A DNA stretch of 20,188 nucleotides from Moraxellaceae bacterium (GCA_030684415.1 JAUXNL010000391.1:1-20188); one strand, 5' to 3'; counted from the first letter of the stretch, positions 6,068 through 15,860 are shown. The notes: generated from the letters alone by a model not told the origin. Program-made: numbers and translations.

Positions 6068-7525
6068 TCAGAGCTTCAGGTCGTTGCGCGTGCTTTCGAT
6101 CTCACGCATGCGCTTTTGCAAGCGCGCGGTGAGCGGGTAATTGTTCTTGACCTGATCGCTGGCGAGCTTGAGCTGTTCCAGTGCTTTTTCTTCATTGCCC
6201 GACAGAAAGTAAACCTCGGCGCGCGCGCGGAAAATACCCATGGCGTCTTTGCGTGCACTGTAAGCCTCAATCAGCAAGCGCCAGAGTTGTGGATCATCAC
6301 GGCGCTCTCGGGCCATGGCTTCCAGCGCGATGACTGCCTGCTCGGCTTTATCGTTCATGATCATTGTGCGTGCAGCGTAAACACGCAGTGCATAACTGTC
6401 CGGATTGAGCCGCAGGGCAGGCTCCAGCAAGGCAAGTGCGGTGGCGTATTGCCGGTCGGCCAGCTCGATTTCGGCGGCCGCTACTACAAAATCCACGCGC
6501 TGAGGGTCTGCCGCCAGCAAGGGCGCAATGGCGCGCCGGGCCTCGGCAAACTGACGCTCACGCAGCAGTGCAAGCGTCAGGCCCAACTGGTTGATTCTGG
6601 TCTTGTCGTCCAGACGCCGGCTGCCATCTAACTGCTTTTCAAAATAAGCCGTGCCACGGCCGGTGTCGTTCATGAACTGCACCAGCATGCGGACACGGGC
6701 GAGTTGGTAATCAAGGCCGTCATCGGCCAGTTTTTTCGGGTATTGATTAGCGCGGCTGATGCTGTCGGCAATACGGGACTGCGTGAGTGGGTGGGTGAGG
6801 ATGAATTCCGGCACGGAGCCCACCTGGCGATACTGGCGGTCCATGCGCTGGAAAAAACGTGGCATGGCATTGGCGTCCATGCCGGCATCGACCAGTGTTT
6901 GCATGCCGATGCGATCGGCTTCCTGCTCGTTTTGTCGGCTGTAGCTGAGGCGGTTCTGGATAGCGGCCGCCTGCGAGGTCATGCCGAGTGCATAAGCGCC
7001 TTGCGCATCGCCACCGGCCGCCACGGCAATGCTCGCCAGCAGCGCGCCGAGATAGAGCCACTGGTTACGCTGGTTGTCGGCCAGTGAGCGCGCAAAGTGG
7101 CGCTGGCTGAGGTGGCCGAGCTCATGTGCCAGTACGGAGGAAAATTCGGCTTCGGTTTCGGCGTGCAGCAGCAGGCCGGCGTTGATGCCGATGACGCCGC
7201 CCGGGACGGCAAAGGCGTTGATCTGGCGGTCGTTGATGATGATGAGGCTGAGATCAGGATTTTGTAGCGGGCTGTGAAAGGCAAGGCGGTAGCTCTGGCG
7301 CTCAAGATAGTCCTGCAATACCGGGTCATTGAGTGTGGGGGTGCTGCCCCGCAGCTTGCGTATCCAGGCACGGCCCAGCCGGTACTCTTGTTCGGGCGTG
7401 ACGATGGTGGAGGCGTTGTCGCCCAGCTCGGGCAGATTGTCGGCGGCGTACGCGGAGGGCGGCAAGCTGTTGGCCAGCAGCAGGGCCGTCACACTGGCGG
7501 TCACAAGGGCAAACAGGCGTTTCAT
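6068..7525 (-). CDS. bepA: Periplasmic M48 metalloprotease/chaperone BepA
   Basis: A 485-residue protein with a signal peptide ending near residue 27 (SAYAA), an M48 peptidase domain and C-terminal TPR repeats, the BepA (YfgC) architecture. The zinc site is HELGH at 134-138, with Glu200 in the downstream ExxxD helix (NEQEAD) and His245 in ILTHPLT, which matches the BepA fourth-ligand position. TPR-like helices fill about 300-480. BepA helps assemble, or degrades stalled, LptD and other outer-membrane proteins. Its stop faces the thioesterase gene (convergent, 166 bases apart) and its start faces tusA (divergent, 86 bases apart), as in Pseudomonas-type genomes. The ribosome site is weak. Confidence 0.93.
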   Translation of the reverse strand: MKRLFALVTASVTALLLANSLPPSAYAADNLPELGDNASTIVTPEQEYRLGRAWIRKLRGSTPTLNDPVLQDYLERQSYRLAFHSPLQNPDLSLIIINDRQINAFAVPGGVIGINAGLLLHAETEAEFSSVLAHELGHLSQRHFARSLADNQRNQWLYLGALLASIAVAAGGDAQGAYALGMTSQAAAIQNRLSYSRQNEQEADRIGMQTLVDAGMDANAMPRFFQRMDRQYRQVGSVPEFILTHPLTQSRIADSISRANQYPKKLADDGLDYQLARVRMLVQFMNDTGRGTAYFEKQLDGSRRLDDKTRINQLGLTLALLRERQFAEARRAIAPLLAADPQRVDFVVAAAEIELADRQYATALALLEPALRLNPDSYALRVYAARTMIMNDKAEQAVIALEAMARERRDDPQLWRLLIEAYSARKDAMGIFRARAEVYFLSGNEEKALEQLKLASDQVKNNYPLTARLQKRMREIESTRNDLKL

Positions 7526-7611
7526 GAAGACTGCCGTGCAGGGTTATGATCTGCCGCCATTCTGGCCGATGTCATCTGCGGCCGCATTCCCGGCCTGTGG
7601 TGTTTTTGCAA

Positions 7612-7842
7612 ATGACGGATATTCCCAGACAGCTTGATGCGCGCGGCCTGCGCTGCCCCATGCCTTTGCTGAAACTCAAGCAGGCACTGCATGGAATGTT
7701 AGCAGGTGAGGTGATTGAGGTGCGCACGACGGATGCGGGCTCCGTGCGGGACTTTCAGGCTTTTCTGCGCCAAGGCGGTCATGCGCTGGAAGAAATGCGC
7801 GAGGGTGAAACTGAGTTTTTTTTCCGTATCCGCAAACAGTGA
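7612..7842 (+). CDS. TusA/SirA-family sulfur carrier protein
   Basis: A 76-residue protein with the family signature RQLDARGLRCPMPLLKLK (6-23). Cys15 in the CPxP motif is the persulfide-carrying residue, followed by the typical short beta strands and the G-G-H segment. Family members relay sulfur to tRNA 2-thiouridine, molybdenum cofactor or other targets. This bepA-linked paralogue is called TusA-family in many genomes, but its exact pathway may differ from E. coli TusA, so I leave the symbol blank. The ATG at 7612 gives the usual length. No good Shine-Dalgarno precedes it. A TATGAT at 7545-7550 could be its -10 box, with a poor -35. Confidence 0.9.
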   Translation: MTDIPRQLDARGLRCPMPLLKLKQALHGMLAGEVIEVRTTDAGSVRDFQAFLRQGGHALEEMREGETEFFFRIRKQ

Positions 7843-7923
7843 TCACAACAGCAGCCCCGTTATTTTCCCACGACTCAATGGTGTGGGGAGAGGGCACTGA
7901 CGTTGGGGAAAGGCACTGAGCTG

Positions 7924-7957
7924 GCACTCTGCGGAACATTCACATTCAGCAGAGTGC
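7924..7957. repeat. Perfect 9-bp inverted repeat, 16-base loop
   Basis: GCACTCTGC (7924-7932) and GCAGAGTGC (7949-7957) are exact inverted copies. It lies 80 bases after the tusA stop in a convergent gap. It may help end transcription from either side, but it lacks a T-run. Confidence 0.6.
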
Positions 7958-7986
7958 GAGTTGGGCCAGAGGCTTGGAGTGTCGCT

Positions 7987-8021
7987 GTCGGGGAGCCCCT
8001 GAAAACCAGAGGGTCCCCGAC
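7987..8021. repeat. Bulged 8+4-bp inverted repeat
   Basis: GTCGGGGA (7987-7994) pairs with TCCCCGAC (8014-8021). Beyond a two-base bulge, CCCT pairs with AGGG. The hairpin is strong and GC-rich and lies between convergent genes. It may be part of a bidirectional termination or mRNA-end structure. Confidence 0.6.
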
Positions 8022-8147
8022 GGGGGGCTCGAAGGAGTTTTTCGAAGGAGGCCGTTCGAGCAAAGCGGCTTCAGGAGACTTCCCTGGCGCCAGCCGGTCG
8101 CAACTTCTCCTTATCGCAGCATCTCCTTGGCGCCGGGAGCAAACGGC

Positions 8148-8618
8148 TTACTTGTTCAGTTGCTTCACGGCGAACAGGACGGCCTCGGCATGGCCATCCA
8201 CCTTGACCTTGCGCCATTCGTTACGGAGCACACCATTTTTGTCGATAAGGAAGGTGCTGCGCTCAATGCCTTCTACCTGCTTGCCATACATGTTCTTCAT
8301 CTTGATGACGTCGAACAGCTTGCAGAGTTCTTCTTTCTCGTCGCTGATCAACTCGAAGGGAAAGCATTCTTTCTGTTTGAAGTTTTCGTGTGCTTTCAGG
8401 CTGTCGCGCGAGACGCCAAGTATCAACGCTTTTTCGGCCTTGAATTCATCATTCATGTCGCGGAACTGCTGACCTTCGAGCGTGCAGCCCGGGGTGGAGT
8501 CCTTGGGGTAGAAGTACAGCACGACATGCCAGCCTTTCAGTGCAGACAGCACGACATCCTTGTTACTGGTGGCGGGGAGGTGAAAATCGGGAACGGCATC
8601 ACCAACGGCGATTGTCAT
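8148..8618 (-). CDS. bcp: Thioredoxin-dependent peroxiredoxin, Bcp/PrxQ family
   Basis: A 156-residue peroxiredoxin that reduces hydrogen peroxide and organic peroxides in the cytoplasm. The peroxidatic Cys45 lies in FYPKDSTPGCT (36-46), with Thr42 in the expected TxxC position. The start at 8618 has a strong AAGGA site 7 bases upstream. E. coli Bcp has its second Cys five residues after the first, but here that position is Gln50, so that pair is missing. Cys85 (KQKECFPF) is where some PrxQ proteins carry the resolving Cys, so an atypical 2-Cys mechanism through Cys85 is likely. It follows gcvR on the same strand after 241 bases, an order also seen in Pseudomonas-type genomes. Confidence 0.94.
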   Translation of the reverse strand: MTIAVGDAVPDFHLPATSNKDVVLSALKGWHVVLYFYPKDSTPGCTLEGQQFRDMNDEFKAEKALILGVSRDSLKAHENFKQKECFPFELISDEKEELCKLFDVIKMKNMYGKQVEGIERSTFLIDKNGVLRNEWRKVKVDGHAEAVLFAVKQLNK

Positions 8619-8713
8619 GACAGCATCCTTTTGCAGACGGGAAGTAGAAGGGCGACGCTAACGAAGAACGGCCTGCGCGCCAAGTGCACAGCCGTTGTCG
8701 TACTGAACAGTTT

Positions 8714-8745
8714 GCTGAAAAACACCCATCCCGGGCTTTTTCAGC
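8714..8745. repeat. 9-bp A/T-ended inverted repeat between gcvR and bcp
   Basis: GCTGAAAAA (8714-8722) and TTTTTCAGC (8737-8745) pair across a 14-base loop. A nested CGGGCT/AGCCCG hairpin (8732-8748) competes on the right side. With its A5/T5 runs it could act as a weak intrinsic terminator after gcvR, which would mean bcp has its own promoter just downstream. The stem GC content next to the T-run is modest, so I keep it as a repeat. Confidence 0.5.
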
Positions 8746-8782
8746 CCGCGACGCCGGCACATGTCCGGAATCGCTTCACGCT

Positions 8783-8810
8783 GAATCAATCACGTAGACC
8801 TGATTGATTC
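8783..8810. repeat. Perfect 10-bp AT-rich inverted repeat downstream of gcvR
   Basis: GAATCAATCA (8783-8792) and TGATTGATTC (8801-8810) are exact inverted copies with an 8-base spacer, 50 bases after the gcvR stop. There is no T-run. The AT-rich symmetrical arms resemble a protein operator as much as an RNA hairpin. A second, GC-rich stem (CCGGCC/GGCCGG, 8816-8833) lies between it and gcvR. Confidence 0.65.
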
Positions 8811-8859
8811 GCGGCCCGGCCATCCTTGGCCGGTTCACAGCTTGCTGGAAAGGGCAGTA

Positions 8860-9390
8860 TCAGTTCTTGAAGGGCTCGATGATGGCGTCCAGATTGCGGT
8901 CGTCGCAGAACAGCATGAAATTTTCGCGCAGGCTGGCAACGTGCACGCGGGCCGGAATATTGACCGTCATGCTCAGGGCAAACATGGGCGAGCCGGTATG
9001 TGGGGCGGCGTAGGTGCTGGTTTCCATGGCTTCAAGATTGATGCCCTGGACGGCAAAGAAATTGGCGATTTCATGCACGATGCCGGGGTTATCCAGCGCA
9101 ATCACATGCACGTTGTAGGGCATGGCATCGGCTTGAACGCCACGGGGTTCTGTCCGTTTGGAGATGATGGCCAGCCCTAGGCGTTTGCCCAGATTGGGCA
9201 GTTGGGCTTCCAGCTTGGCGATGGCGTCCCAGGTGCCGCAGACCATCATGATCAGCGCGAATTCCTGACCCATCACGATCATGCGGGAGTCGGCAATATT
9301 GCAGCGGGTTTCTGAGGCGGCGCGGGCGAGTTCGTCAACAATACCGGTGCGGTCTGCACCCAGCGCGGAAAGAACAAGAAAATGATCCAT
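8860..9390 (-). CDS. gcvR: Glycine cleavage system regulator GcvR (two ACT domains)
   Basis: A 176-residue protein of two tandem ACT domains: the first begins FLVLSALGADRTGIVDELA (4-22) and the second NVHVIALDNPGIVHEIANFF near 92-111. Both show the (D/N)xxGI turn before the first helix that binds the amino-acid ligand. In E. coli GcvR antagonises GcvA to repress the glycine cleavage operon. In other gammaproteobacteria the target is less certain. I chose the ATG at 9390 because it has AGGAAG upstream and matches the domain start. An in-frame ATG at 9444 would add 18 unlike residues. gcvR next to bcp is a conserved pair, although the usual dapA neighbour is replaced by queC here. Confidence 0.88.
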   Translation of the reverse strand: MDHFLVLSALGADRTGIVDELARAASETRCNIADSRMIVMGQEFALIMMVCGTWDAIAKLEAQLPNLGKRLGLAIISKRTEPRGVQADAMPYNVHVIALDNPGIVHEIANFFAVQGINLEAMETSTYAAPHTGSPMFALSMTVNIPARVHVASLRENFMLFCDDRNLDAIIEPFKN

Positions 9391-9472
9391 GGGGCTTCCT
9401 GGACAGGGGAAAACTGGGGCCGAGTGTAGCACCGGCCAGTGCAAGACGTCAGCGTTGCAGGGCTTCAGAAAA

Positions 9473-9495
9473 GCGGTCAGAAAACGGTCAGAAAC
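9473..9495. repeat. Short tandem repeat upstream of gcvR
   Basis: GCGGTCAGAAA (9473-9483) is followed directly by ACGGTCAGAAA (9484-9494), an 11-base unit repeated with one change. It lies in the 164-base gap that should hold the gcvR promoter, so paired binding sites are possible. It may be coincidental. Confidence 0.4.
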
Positions 9496-9554
9496 GCGTT
9501 CGGATGTGCCGCCGGAGCCGGTGCCAGCGAGTGCGGCAAACAGGGCCAGCAGAC

Positions 9555-10223
9555 TCAGGCATAACGGGTCGGATCGGCAATGCCAGCTTCTTCAAAGCCC
9601 TTGCGGCGTAGCCGGCAGGAGTCGCAGATGCCGCAAGCGCGGCCATCACTGTCGGCCTGGTAGCAAGACACTGTCAGGCCGTAATCGACACCCAGACGAA
9701 TCCCTTCGCGGATGATGTCTGCCTTGCTGAGATGAATCAGCGGGGTGTGGATGCGCATGGTGGCGCCTTCAACGCCGACCTTGGTGGCGAGATTAGCCAG
9801 CGTTTCAAACGCCGAGATGAATTCCGGGCGGCAGTCCGGATAGCCCGAATAATCCACCGCGTTGACGCCGATAAAAATCGCATCGGCCTGCATGACTTCG
9901 GCGAGGCCGAGCGCAAACGACAGGAACACGGTATTGCGAGCGGGAACATAGGTGACGGGAATGCCGTCGGCTTCTTCGGTAGGCACGGCAATCGACGTGT
10001 CAGTGAGGGCCGAGCCGCCCATGCTGCCCAGATCCAGACGTAATACACGGTGATCGCGCACGCCAAATGCAGCGGCCACACGGCGTGATGCTGCTAGCTC
10101 GGCATTGTGCCGCTGGCCGTAGTCGAAGCTGAGGGCGATCGCCTCAAAGCCTTGTTCACGCGCCATGGCGAGGCAGGTGGCGGAATCCAGACCACCCGAG
10201 AGCAGGACAATCGCTTTTTTCAT
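9555..10223 (-). CDS. queC: 7-cyano-7-deazaguanine synthase QueC
   Basis: A 222-residue ATP-dependent enzyme that turns 7-carboxy-7-deazaguanine and ammonia into preQ0 on the way to queuosine. The PP-loop SGGLDS is at 9-14. The C-terminal zinc site is Cys187, Cys197, Cys200 and Cys203 (SCYQADSDGRACGICDSC). Length is normal. It is the last gene of the queE-ynfA-queC group, starting 21 bases after the ynfA stop. Other queuosine genes (queD, queF, tgt) are not in the window. Confidence 0.96.
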   Translation of the reverse strand: MKKAIVLLSGGLDSATCLAMAREQGFEAIALSFDYGQRHNAELAASRRVAAAFGVRDHRVLRLDLGSMGGSALTDTSIAVPTEEADGIPVTYVPARNTVFLSFALGLAEVMQADAIFIGVNAVDYSGYPDCRPEFISAFETLANLATKVGVEGATMRIHTPLIHLSKADIIREGIRLGVDYGLTVSCYQADSDGRACGICDSCRLRRKGFEEAGIADPTRYA

Positions 10224-10244
10224 CGACGGTTCCGGATGCCGCTA

Positions 10245-10571
10245 TCAACGCGGCGCAAAGAGAATCACGGCCATGCCTGTCAGCGACAGGCCGACGCCCA
10301 ACACATCCCACAGGCCCGGACGCAGGCCATCAACCAGCCATAGCCAGGCCAGCGCCACGCTGACATAAACGCCGCCGTAAGCGGCATACACACGGCCTGC
10401 GGCCGCCGGATGCAAGGTCAGTAACCACGCAAAGAGGCCCAGTGCCAGCGCCGCAGGAAGCAGCAGCCAGGGAGAGCCTTCTTTTTTCAGCCACAGCCAA
10501 GGCAAGTAGCAGCCGACGATTTCGGCAATTGCCGTGGCCACAAACAGCAAAAGCGTAGTGGCAAAGCTCAT
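10245..10571 (-). CDS. YnfA-family (UPF0060) small membrane protein
   Basis: A 108-residue, very hydrophobic protein with four predicted membrane helices and the family sequences LLLFVATAIAEIVGCYLPW near the start and GRVYAAYGGVYV in the middle. YnfA proteins resemble small multidrug resistance (SMR) efflux proteins, and some have been linked to export of toxic cations. The ATG at 10571 is one base after the queE stop (TGA-C-ATG), so it is almost certainly translated with queE. It separates queE from queC, which are adjacent in many relatives. A role in queuosine metabolism is possible but unsupported by any residue. Confidence 0.92.
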   Translation of the reverse strand: MSFATTLLLFVATAIAEIVGCYLPWLWLKKEGSPWLLLPAALALGLFAWLLTLHPAAAGRVYAAYGGVYVSVALAWLWLVDGLRPGLWDVLGVGLSLTGMAVILFAPR

Positions 10572-10572
10572 G

Positions 10573-11235
10573 TCAGTGCCCCGGCTCGTTGTTCCAGAGG
10601 TATTTGTGCAGTTGCAGTTGCAGGCGCACGGGCAGGCGGTCGGCCAGTATCCATTCGGCGAGGGTGCGTGGTTCGAGCGTGCCGTGCACGGGCGAGAACA
10701 ACACCTCGCCAACGCGTTCCGCGAGTGCATGTTCATCACACTTGAAGCGGGCCCAGTCGTAATCACGGCGCGAGGCGATGACGAATTTCACTTGGTCGTG
10801 GCGGCTGAGGCTGGTGATGTTGTCATAGCGGTTGCGGTGGGCTTCACCGGAGTCCGGCGCCTTCAGGTCCATGACGCGGCTGACGCGGGCATCGACGCCA
10901 CTGATGTCGAGCGCACCGCTGGTTTCCAGCGAAACGTCGAAACCGGCATCGCACAGCGCGGCCAGCAGCGGCAGGCATTCAGGCTGTGCCAGTGGCTCAC
11001 CGCCGGTGACACAGACATGGCGTGCCCCGTGGCTTTGTACGGCAGTGAGAATGTCGCCCAGTGTCATGAGCTGCCCGCCACTGAACGCATAGGGCGTATC
11101 GCACCAGACGCAGCGCAGCGGGCAGCCGGTCAGGCGCACAAACACCGTGCGCAGGCCGACGGTGCGGGCTTCGCCTTGCAGCGAATGGAAGATTTCGCTG
11201 ATGCGCAGAGAGAGGGAGGACGCGGTCTCGGTCAC
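10573..11235 (-). CDS. queE: 7-carboxy-7-deazaguanine synthase QueE (radical SAM)
   Basis: A 220-residue radical SAM enzyme that contracts 6-carboxytetrahydropterin to 7-carboxy-7-deazaguanine. The cluster-binding cysteines are Cys38, Cys42 and Cys45 (GCPLRCVWCDTPYAF), a CX3CX2C pattern, with the SAM-binding TGGEP at 77-81 and HSLQGE near the N-terminus. The only start that keeps the family N-terminus (LRISEIFHSLQGE) is GTG at 11235; no clear Shine-Dalgarno is visible. It starts 56 bases after the cpoB stop. The arrangement tol-pal-cpoB-queE-queC is conserved in many gamma- and betaproteobacteria. Confidence 0.94.
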   Translation of the reverse strand: MTETASSLSLRISEIFHSLQGEARTVGLRTVFVRLTGCPLRCVWCDTPYAFSGGQLMTLGDILTAVQSHGARHVCVTGGEPLAQPECLPLLAALCDAGFDVSLETSGALDISGVDARVSRVMDLKAPDSGEAHRNRYDNITSLSRHDQVKFVIASRRDYDWARFKCDEHALAERVGEVLFSPVHGTLEPRTLAEWILADRLPVRLQLQLHKYLWNNEPGH

Positions 11236-11291
11236 GACGGGGCAGGGGGCTGGCCGAAAAGGGCGGCCATTCTACCCCATCGTGCGGGTAA

Positions 11292-12263
11292 CTACTGCTG
11301 CTTTGCCGCGGGCTTGGCTGGTGTAGCAGCCGGCTTTTTGGCCGGCACGGCGGCGGGCGTTGAGGCGGCAGACGTAGCCGGTTTGGCAGCGGCCGCTTTG
11401 CTGGCGGCCATCGTCTTCAGCCAGGTATCAGCGAGCGCGGCCTCAGGGCTTTGCGGATAGCTTTTCATCAACTCCTGCATTTGCTGTTGGGCTTCCAGCG
11501 TGCGGCCCTCCAGATCGTGGATGCTGGCCAGCTTGTAGAGCGCGGCAGGAGCTTTGTCGTGCTCGGGGAACTTCACCAGTACGGCTTCAAACTGTTTGCG
11601 GGCGCCGGCCATGTTGGGAGTGGCCGCATTCAGGTAGAACTCGCCCAGCCAGTAATGGGCGCCGGGGGTAAACGTAGAGGCCGGGTAGCGGTTCACGAAG
11701 GCCAGCATCGGCGGAATAGCCTTGTCCGGGCCGCCGGTACGGAACATTTCGTAGGCGGCCAGATAGGCTCTCTTTTCCTCTTCGATGGTGGCGCTGGCGG
11801 TGGCAGATACGGTCTGGGCCGGACTTTCAGCCACCCCAGTTGCAGCGGCCTTGAACTGCTCTTGCTGCAGTTGCAGGCGCTGATCGAGGTCGGTGTAGCG
11901 TGTGCGCAAGTCGGACTGCAAGCGTTCGATAAGGTGGCCCTGCTGCTCGATCAGTCCACGTAACTGGCTGGCTTCCTGCTCCAGTTGCTGCAGGCGGGTG
12001 AACAACTCGACGGTGCCATTGCTTTCGGTGTTGCCGGCGTTGTCCGGGCTGTCTGTACCACTGGCCTCCGCCGCTGCCGCCGTAGCTTCTTCAGTCGCTG
12101 CGGCAGACTGCTGCATGCTCACAACCACCGGTTCTGCTGCCACTGGAGCCGGCACAAAAGGCCGGCTCAAGGGCCTTTCCTCAATCACGATCTGGGCCTG
12201 CGCAGGCATTCCGATGGAGCAGGTCAGCAGGATGAAAGCGGTGGTGCGGGGCAGAAAAGACAT
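11292..12263 (-). CDS. cpoB: Tol-Pal coordinator CpoB (YbgF)
   Basis: A 323-residue periplasmic protein: signal peptide to about AQAQ (24), Ala-rich linker, coiled coil at about 85-135 (LFTRLQQLEQEASQLRGLIE) for trimerisation, and a TPR domain at about 164-285 (ARKQFEAVLVKFPEHDKAPA is a typical helix pair). In E. coli CpoB links Tol-Pal constriction to PBP1B. Frames stay open upstream to 12341, but that part lies inside the terminator hairpin. ATGs at 12275 and 12263 are the real options; I prefer 12263, which starts a normal signal peptide. The Ala/Pro/Lys-rich tail (290-323) is longer than in E. coli. It is separated from pal by the kinase-phosphatase unit and needs its own promoter or read-through. 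Confidence 0.9.
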   Translation of the reverse strand: MSFLPRTTAFILLTCSIGMPAQAQIVIEERPLSRPFVPAPVAAEPVVVSMQQSAAATEEATAAAAEASGTDSPDNAGNTESNGTVELFTRLQQLEQEASQLRGLIEQQGHLIERLQSDLRTRYTDLDQRLQLQQEQFKAAATGVAESPAQTVSATASATIEEEKRAYLAAYEMFRTGGPDKAIPPMLAFVNRYPASTFTPGAHYWLGEFYLNAATPNMAGARKQFEAVLVKFPEHDKAPAALYKLASIHDLEGRTLEAQQQMQELMKSYPQSPEAALADTWLKTMAASKAAAAKPATSAASTPAAVPAKKPAATPAKPAAKQQ

Positions 12264-12323
12264 GAGCAATTCCATGAGTTGAAGCGGCAGGCCGCGAAGA
12301 AAGAGTTGGCGTGGCTGGCAGCA

Positions 12324-12356
12324 AAAAAGACGCCGGCACATGCGGGGCCGGCGTCG
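12324..12356 (-). terminator. Intrinsic terminator after the PP2C gene
   Basis: Reading the minus strand: GACGCCGGC (12356-12348), a 9-base loop, GCCGGCGTC (12338-12330), then six T (12329-12324). The 9-bp stem is perfect and GC-rich, and the hairpin starts 30 bases after the phosphatase stop. No T-run follows on the plus strand, so it is directional. It ends the kinase-phosphatase transcript before cpoB. Confidence 0.9.
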
Positions 12357-12386
12357 AGTGTGACAAAAAGCGCAGGGCGTCGTCTG

Positions 12387-13142
12387 TTACGGAATGTCGA
12401 TCAACACGGTGGTGATGTTGTCGCGGCCGCCGCGCGCATTGGCCAATTCGATCAGAGCTTCGCACGTGGCTGTACCGGCCATGCCGCGTGCGAGCCAACT
12501 GGCGATTTCGCCATCGTTGACCATTTCATACAGGCCATCCGAGCAGAGCAGGTAGCGGTCGCCGGACTGCACTCGGGTCTGGCCGACATCGGCTTTGAGG
12601 TCTGTTTCCAGGCCGAGCGCGCGGGTGAGGATGTTGCGCGCCACTTTCTCGCGCGCCTCGGCTTCGCTGTAGTGACCCTGATCGATGAATTCCTGTTGCA
12701 GGGAGTGGTCTTTGGTGAGGGCGTCGAGCTGCTTGTTGCGCAGGCGGTAAAGGCGCGAATCTCCCACATGTGCATGTGAGAGCAGGTCTTTCTCGATGAG
12801 CGTGGCGACCACGGTCGTGCCCATGCCCTGATAGCGGGTGCTGCTGGCGGCTTTTTCCAGAATGCTGCCATGCGCGGCCTGAAGTGCGGTTTCCAGCCGC
12901 TCGGCGGCGGCTACGCCTGCGGTCTGGCGCAAAATGGCGAGCATGATGTCGATGGCCATCTGGCTGGCCACTTCGCCAGCGGCATGGCCACCCATGCCAT
13001 CTGCCACAATGGCCAGGCCCAGCTCCGGCGCAATGCCGAAGCGGTCTTCGTTATGGGGTCTGACCAGACCGGGGTCGGTAAGACCGCTGTAGACGGGTGC
13101 TTTCAAGGGCATGTCCTGTGTCAGTTCGAGGATGACTGCCAC
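12387..13142 (-). CDS. PP2C-family Ser/Thr protein phosphatase (PrpC/Stp type)
   Basis: A 251-residue single-domain, soluble PPM phosphatase. Metal-binding aspartates are visible at Asp33 (RPHNEDRF), Asp48 (VADGMGGHAAGE), Asp202 (LLCSDGLYE) and Asp241 (GGRDNITTV); HVGDSRLYR at 125-133 is the conserved core strand. All key residues are intact, so it should be active with Mn or Mg. It is encoded right after the CHASE2 kinase on the same strand, so it very probably reverses that kinase's phosphorylation. The longest start is GTG at 13142, at the foot of a perfect hairpin. An ATG at 13112 would remove ten residues and still keep the domain. The ribosome site is poor for either. Confidence 0.93.
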   Translation of the reverse strand: MAVILELTQDMPLKAPVYSGLTDPGLVRPHNEDRFGIAPELGLAIVADGMGGHAAGEVASQMAIDIMLAILRQTAGVAAAERLETALQAAHGSILEKAASSTRYQGMGTTVVATLIEKDLLSHAHVGDSRLYRLRNKQLDALTKDHSLQQEFIDQGHYSEAEAREKVARNILTRALGLETDLKADVGQTRVQSGDRYLLCSDGLYEMVNDGEIASWLARGMAGTATCEALIELANARGGRDNITTVLIDIP

Positions 13143-13174
13143 TTGCGACCGGCCTTGAGGAGGCCGGTCGCAAG
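13142..13174 (-). promoter_or_regulatory. Perfect 13-bp hairpin between kinase and phosphatase genes
   Basis: CTTGCGACCGGCC (13142-13154) and GGCCGGTCGCAAG (13162-13174) are exact inverted copies with a 7-base loop. The element fills 33 of the 39 bases between the kinase stop and the phosphatase GTG; the G of that GTG is the last paired base. There is no T-run, so it is not an intrinsic terminator. In mRNA it would mask the GTG and the AAGG before it, or act as an intercistronic stabiliser that changes the kinase:phosphatase ratio. The symmetry is seen directly; the role is inferred. Confidence 0.8.
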
Positions 13175-13181
13175 CACGACC

Positions 13182-15791
<2,610 letters not shown>

Positions 15792-15860
15792 AACGATGCT
15801 CCCTTCTAGCAGAGGGCGCGCGCAGGGGGAAGGGGAAAGCCGGTGGCGGCAGCCTGATGG

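Larger units (their letters stand above)
7843..8147. other. 305-base structured intergenic region between convergent tusA and bcp
   Basis: No credible gene is visible. It contains inverted repeats at 7924-7957 and 7987-8021, a repeated TCGAAGGAG (8029-8037 and 8042-8050) and repeated GGCACTGA units near 7893-7920. An alternative pairing GAGCCCC (7993-7999) / GGGGCTC (8024-8030) competes with the second hairpin. None is followed by a T-run on the transcribed strand. In Pseudomonas-type order a perM (AI-2E family permease) gene occupies this spot, and no remnant of it is recognisable. Confidence 0.6.

Noticed and set aside
8093..8103. GCCGGTCGCAA shared with the kinase-phosphatase hairpin
   Set aside because: An 11-base match is expected by chance between many places in 20 kb of GC-rich DNA; the second arm is absent here, so it is not called a dispersed repeat.
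12264..12341. Earlier start for CpoB at 12341
   Set aside because: The start would lie inside the terminator hairpin loop and put about 26 non-signal residues before a good signal peptide.
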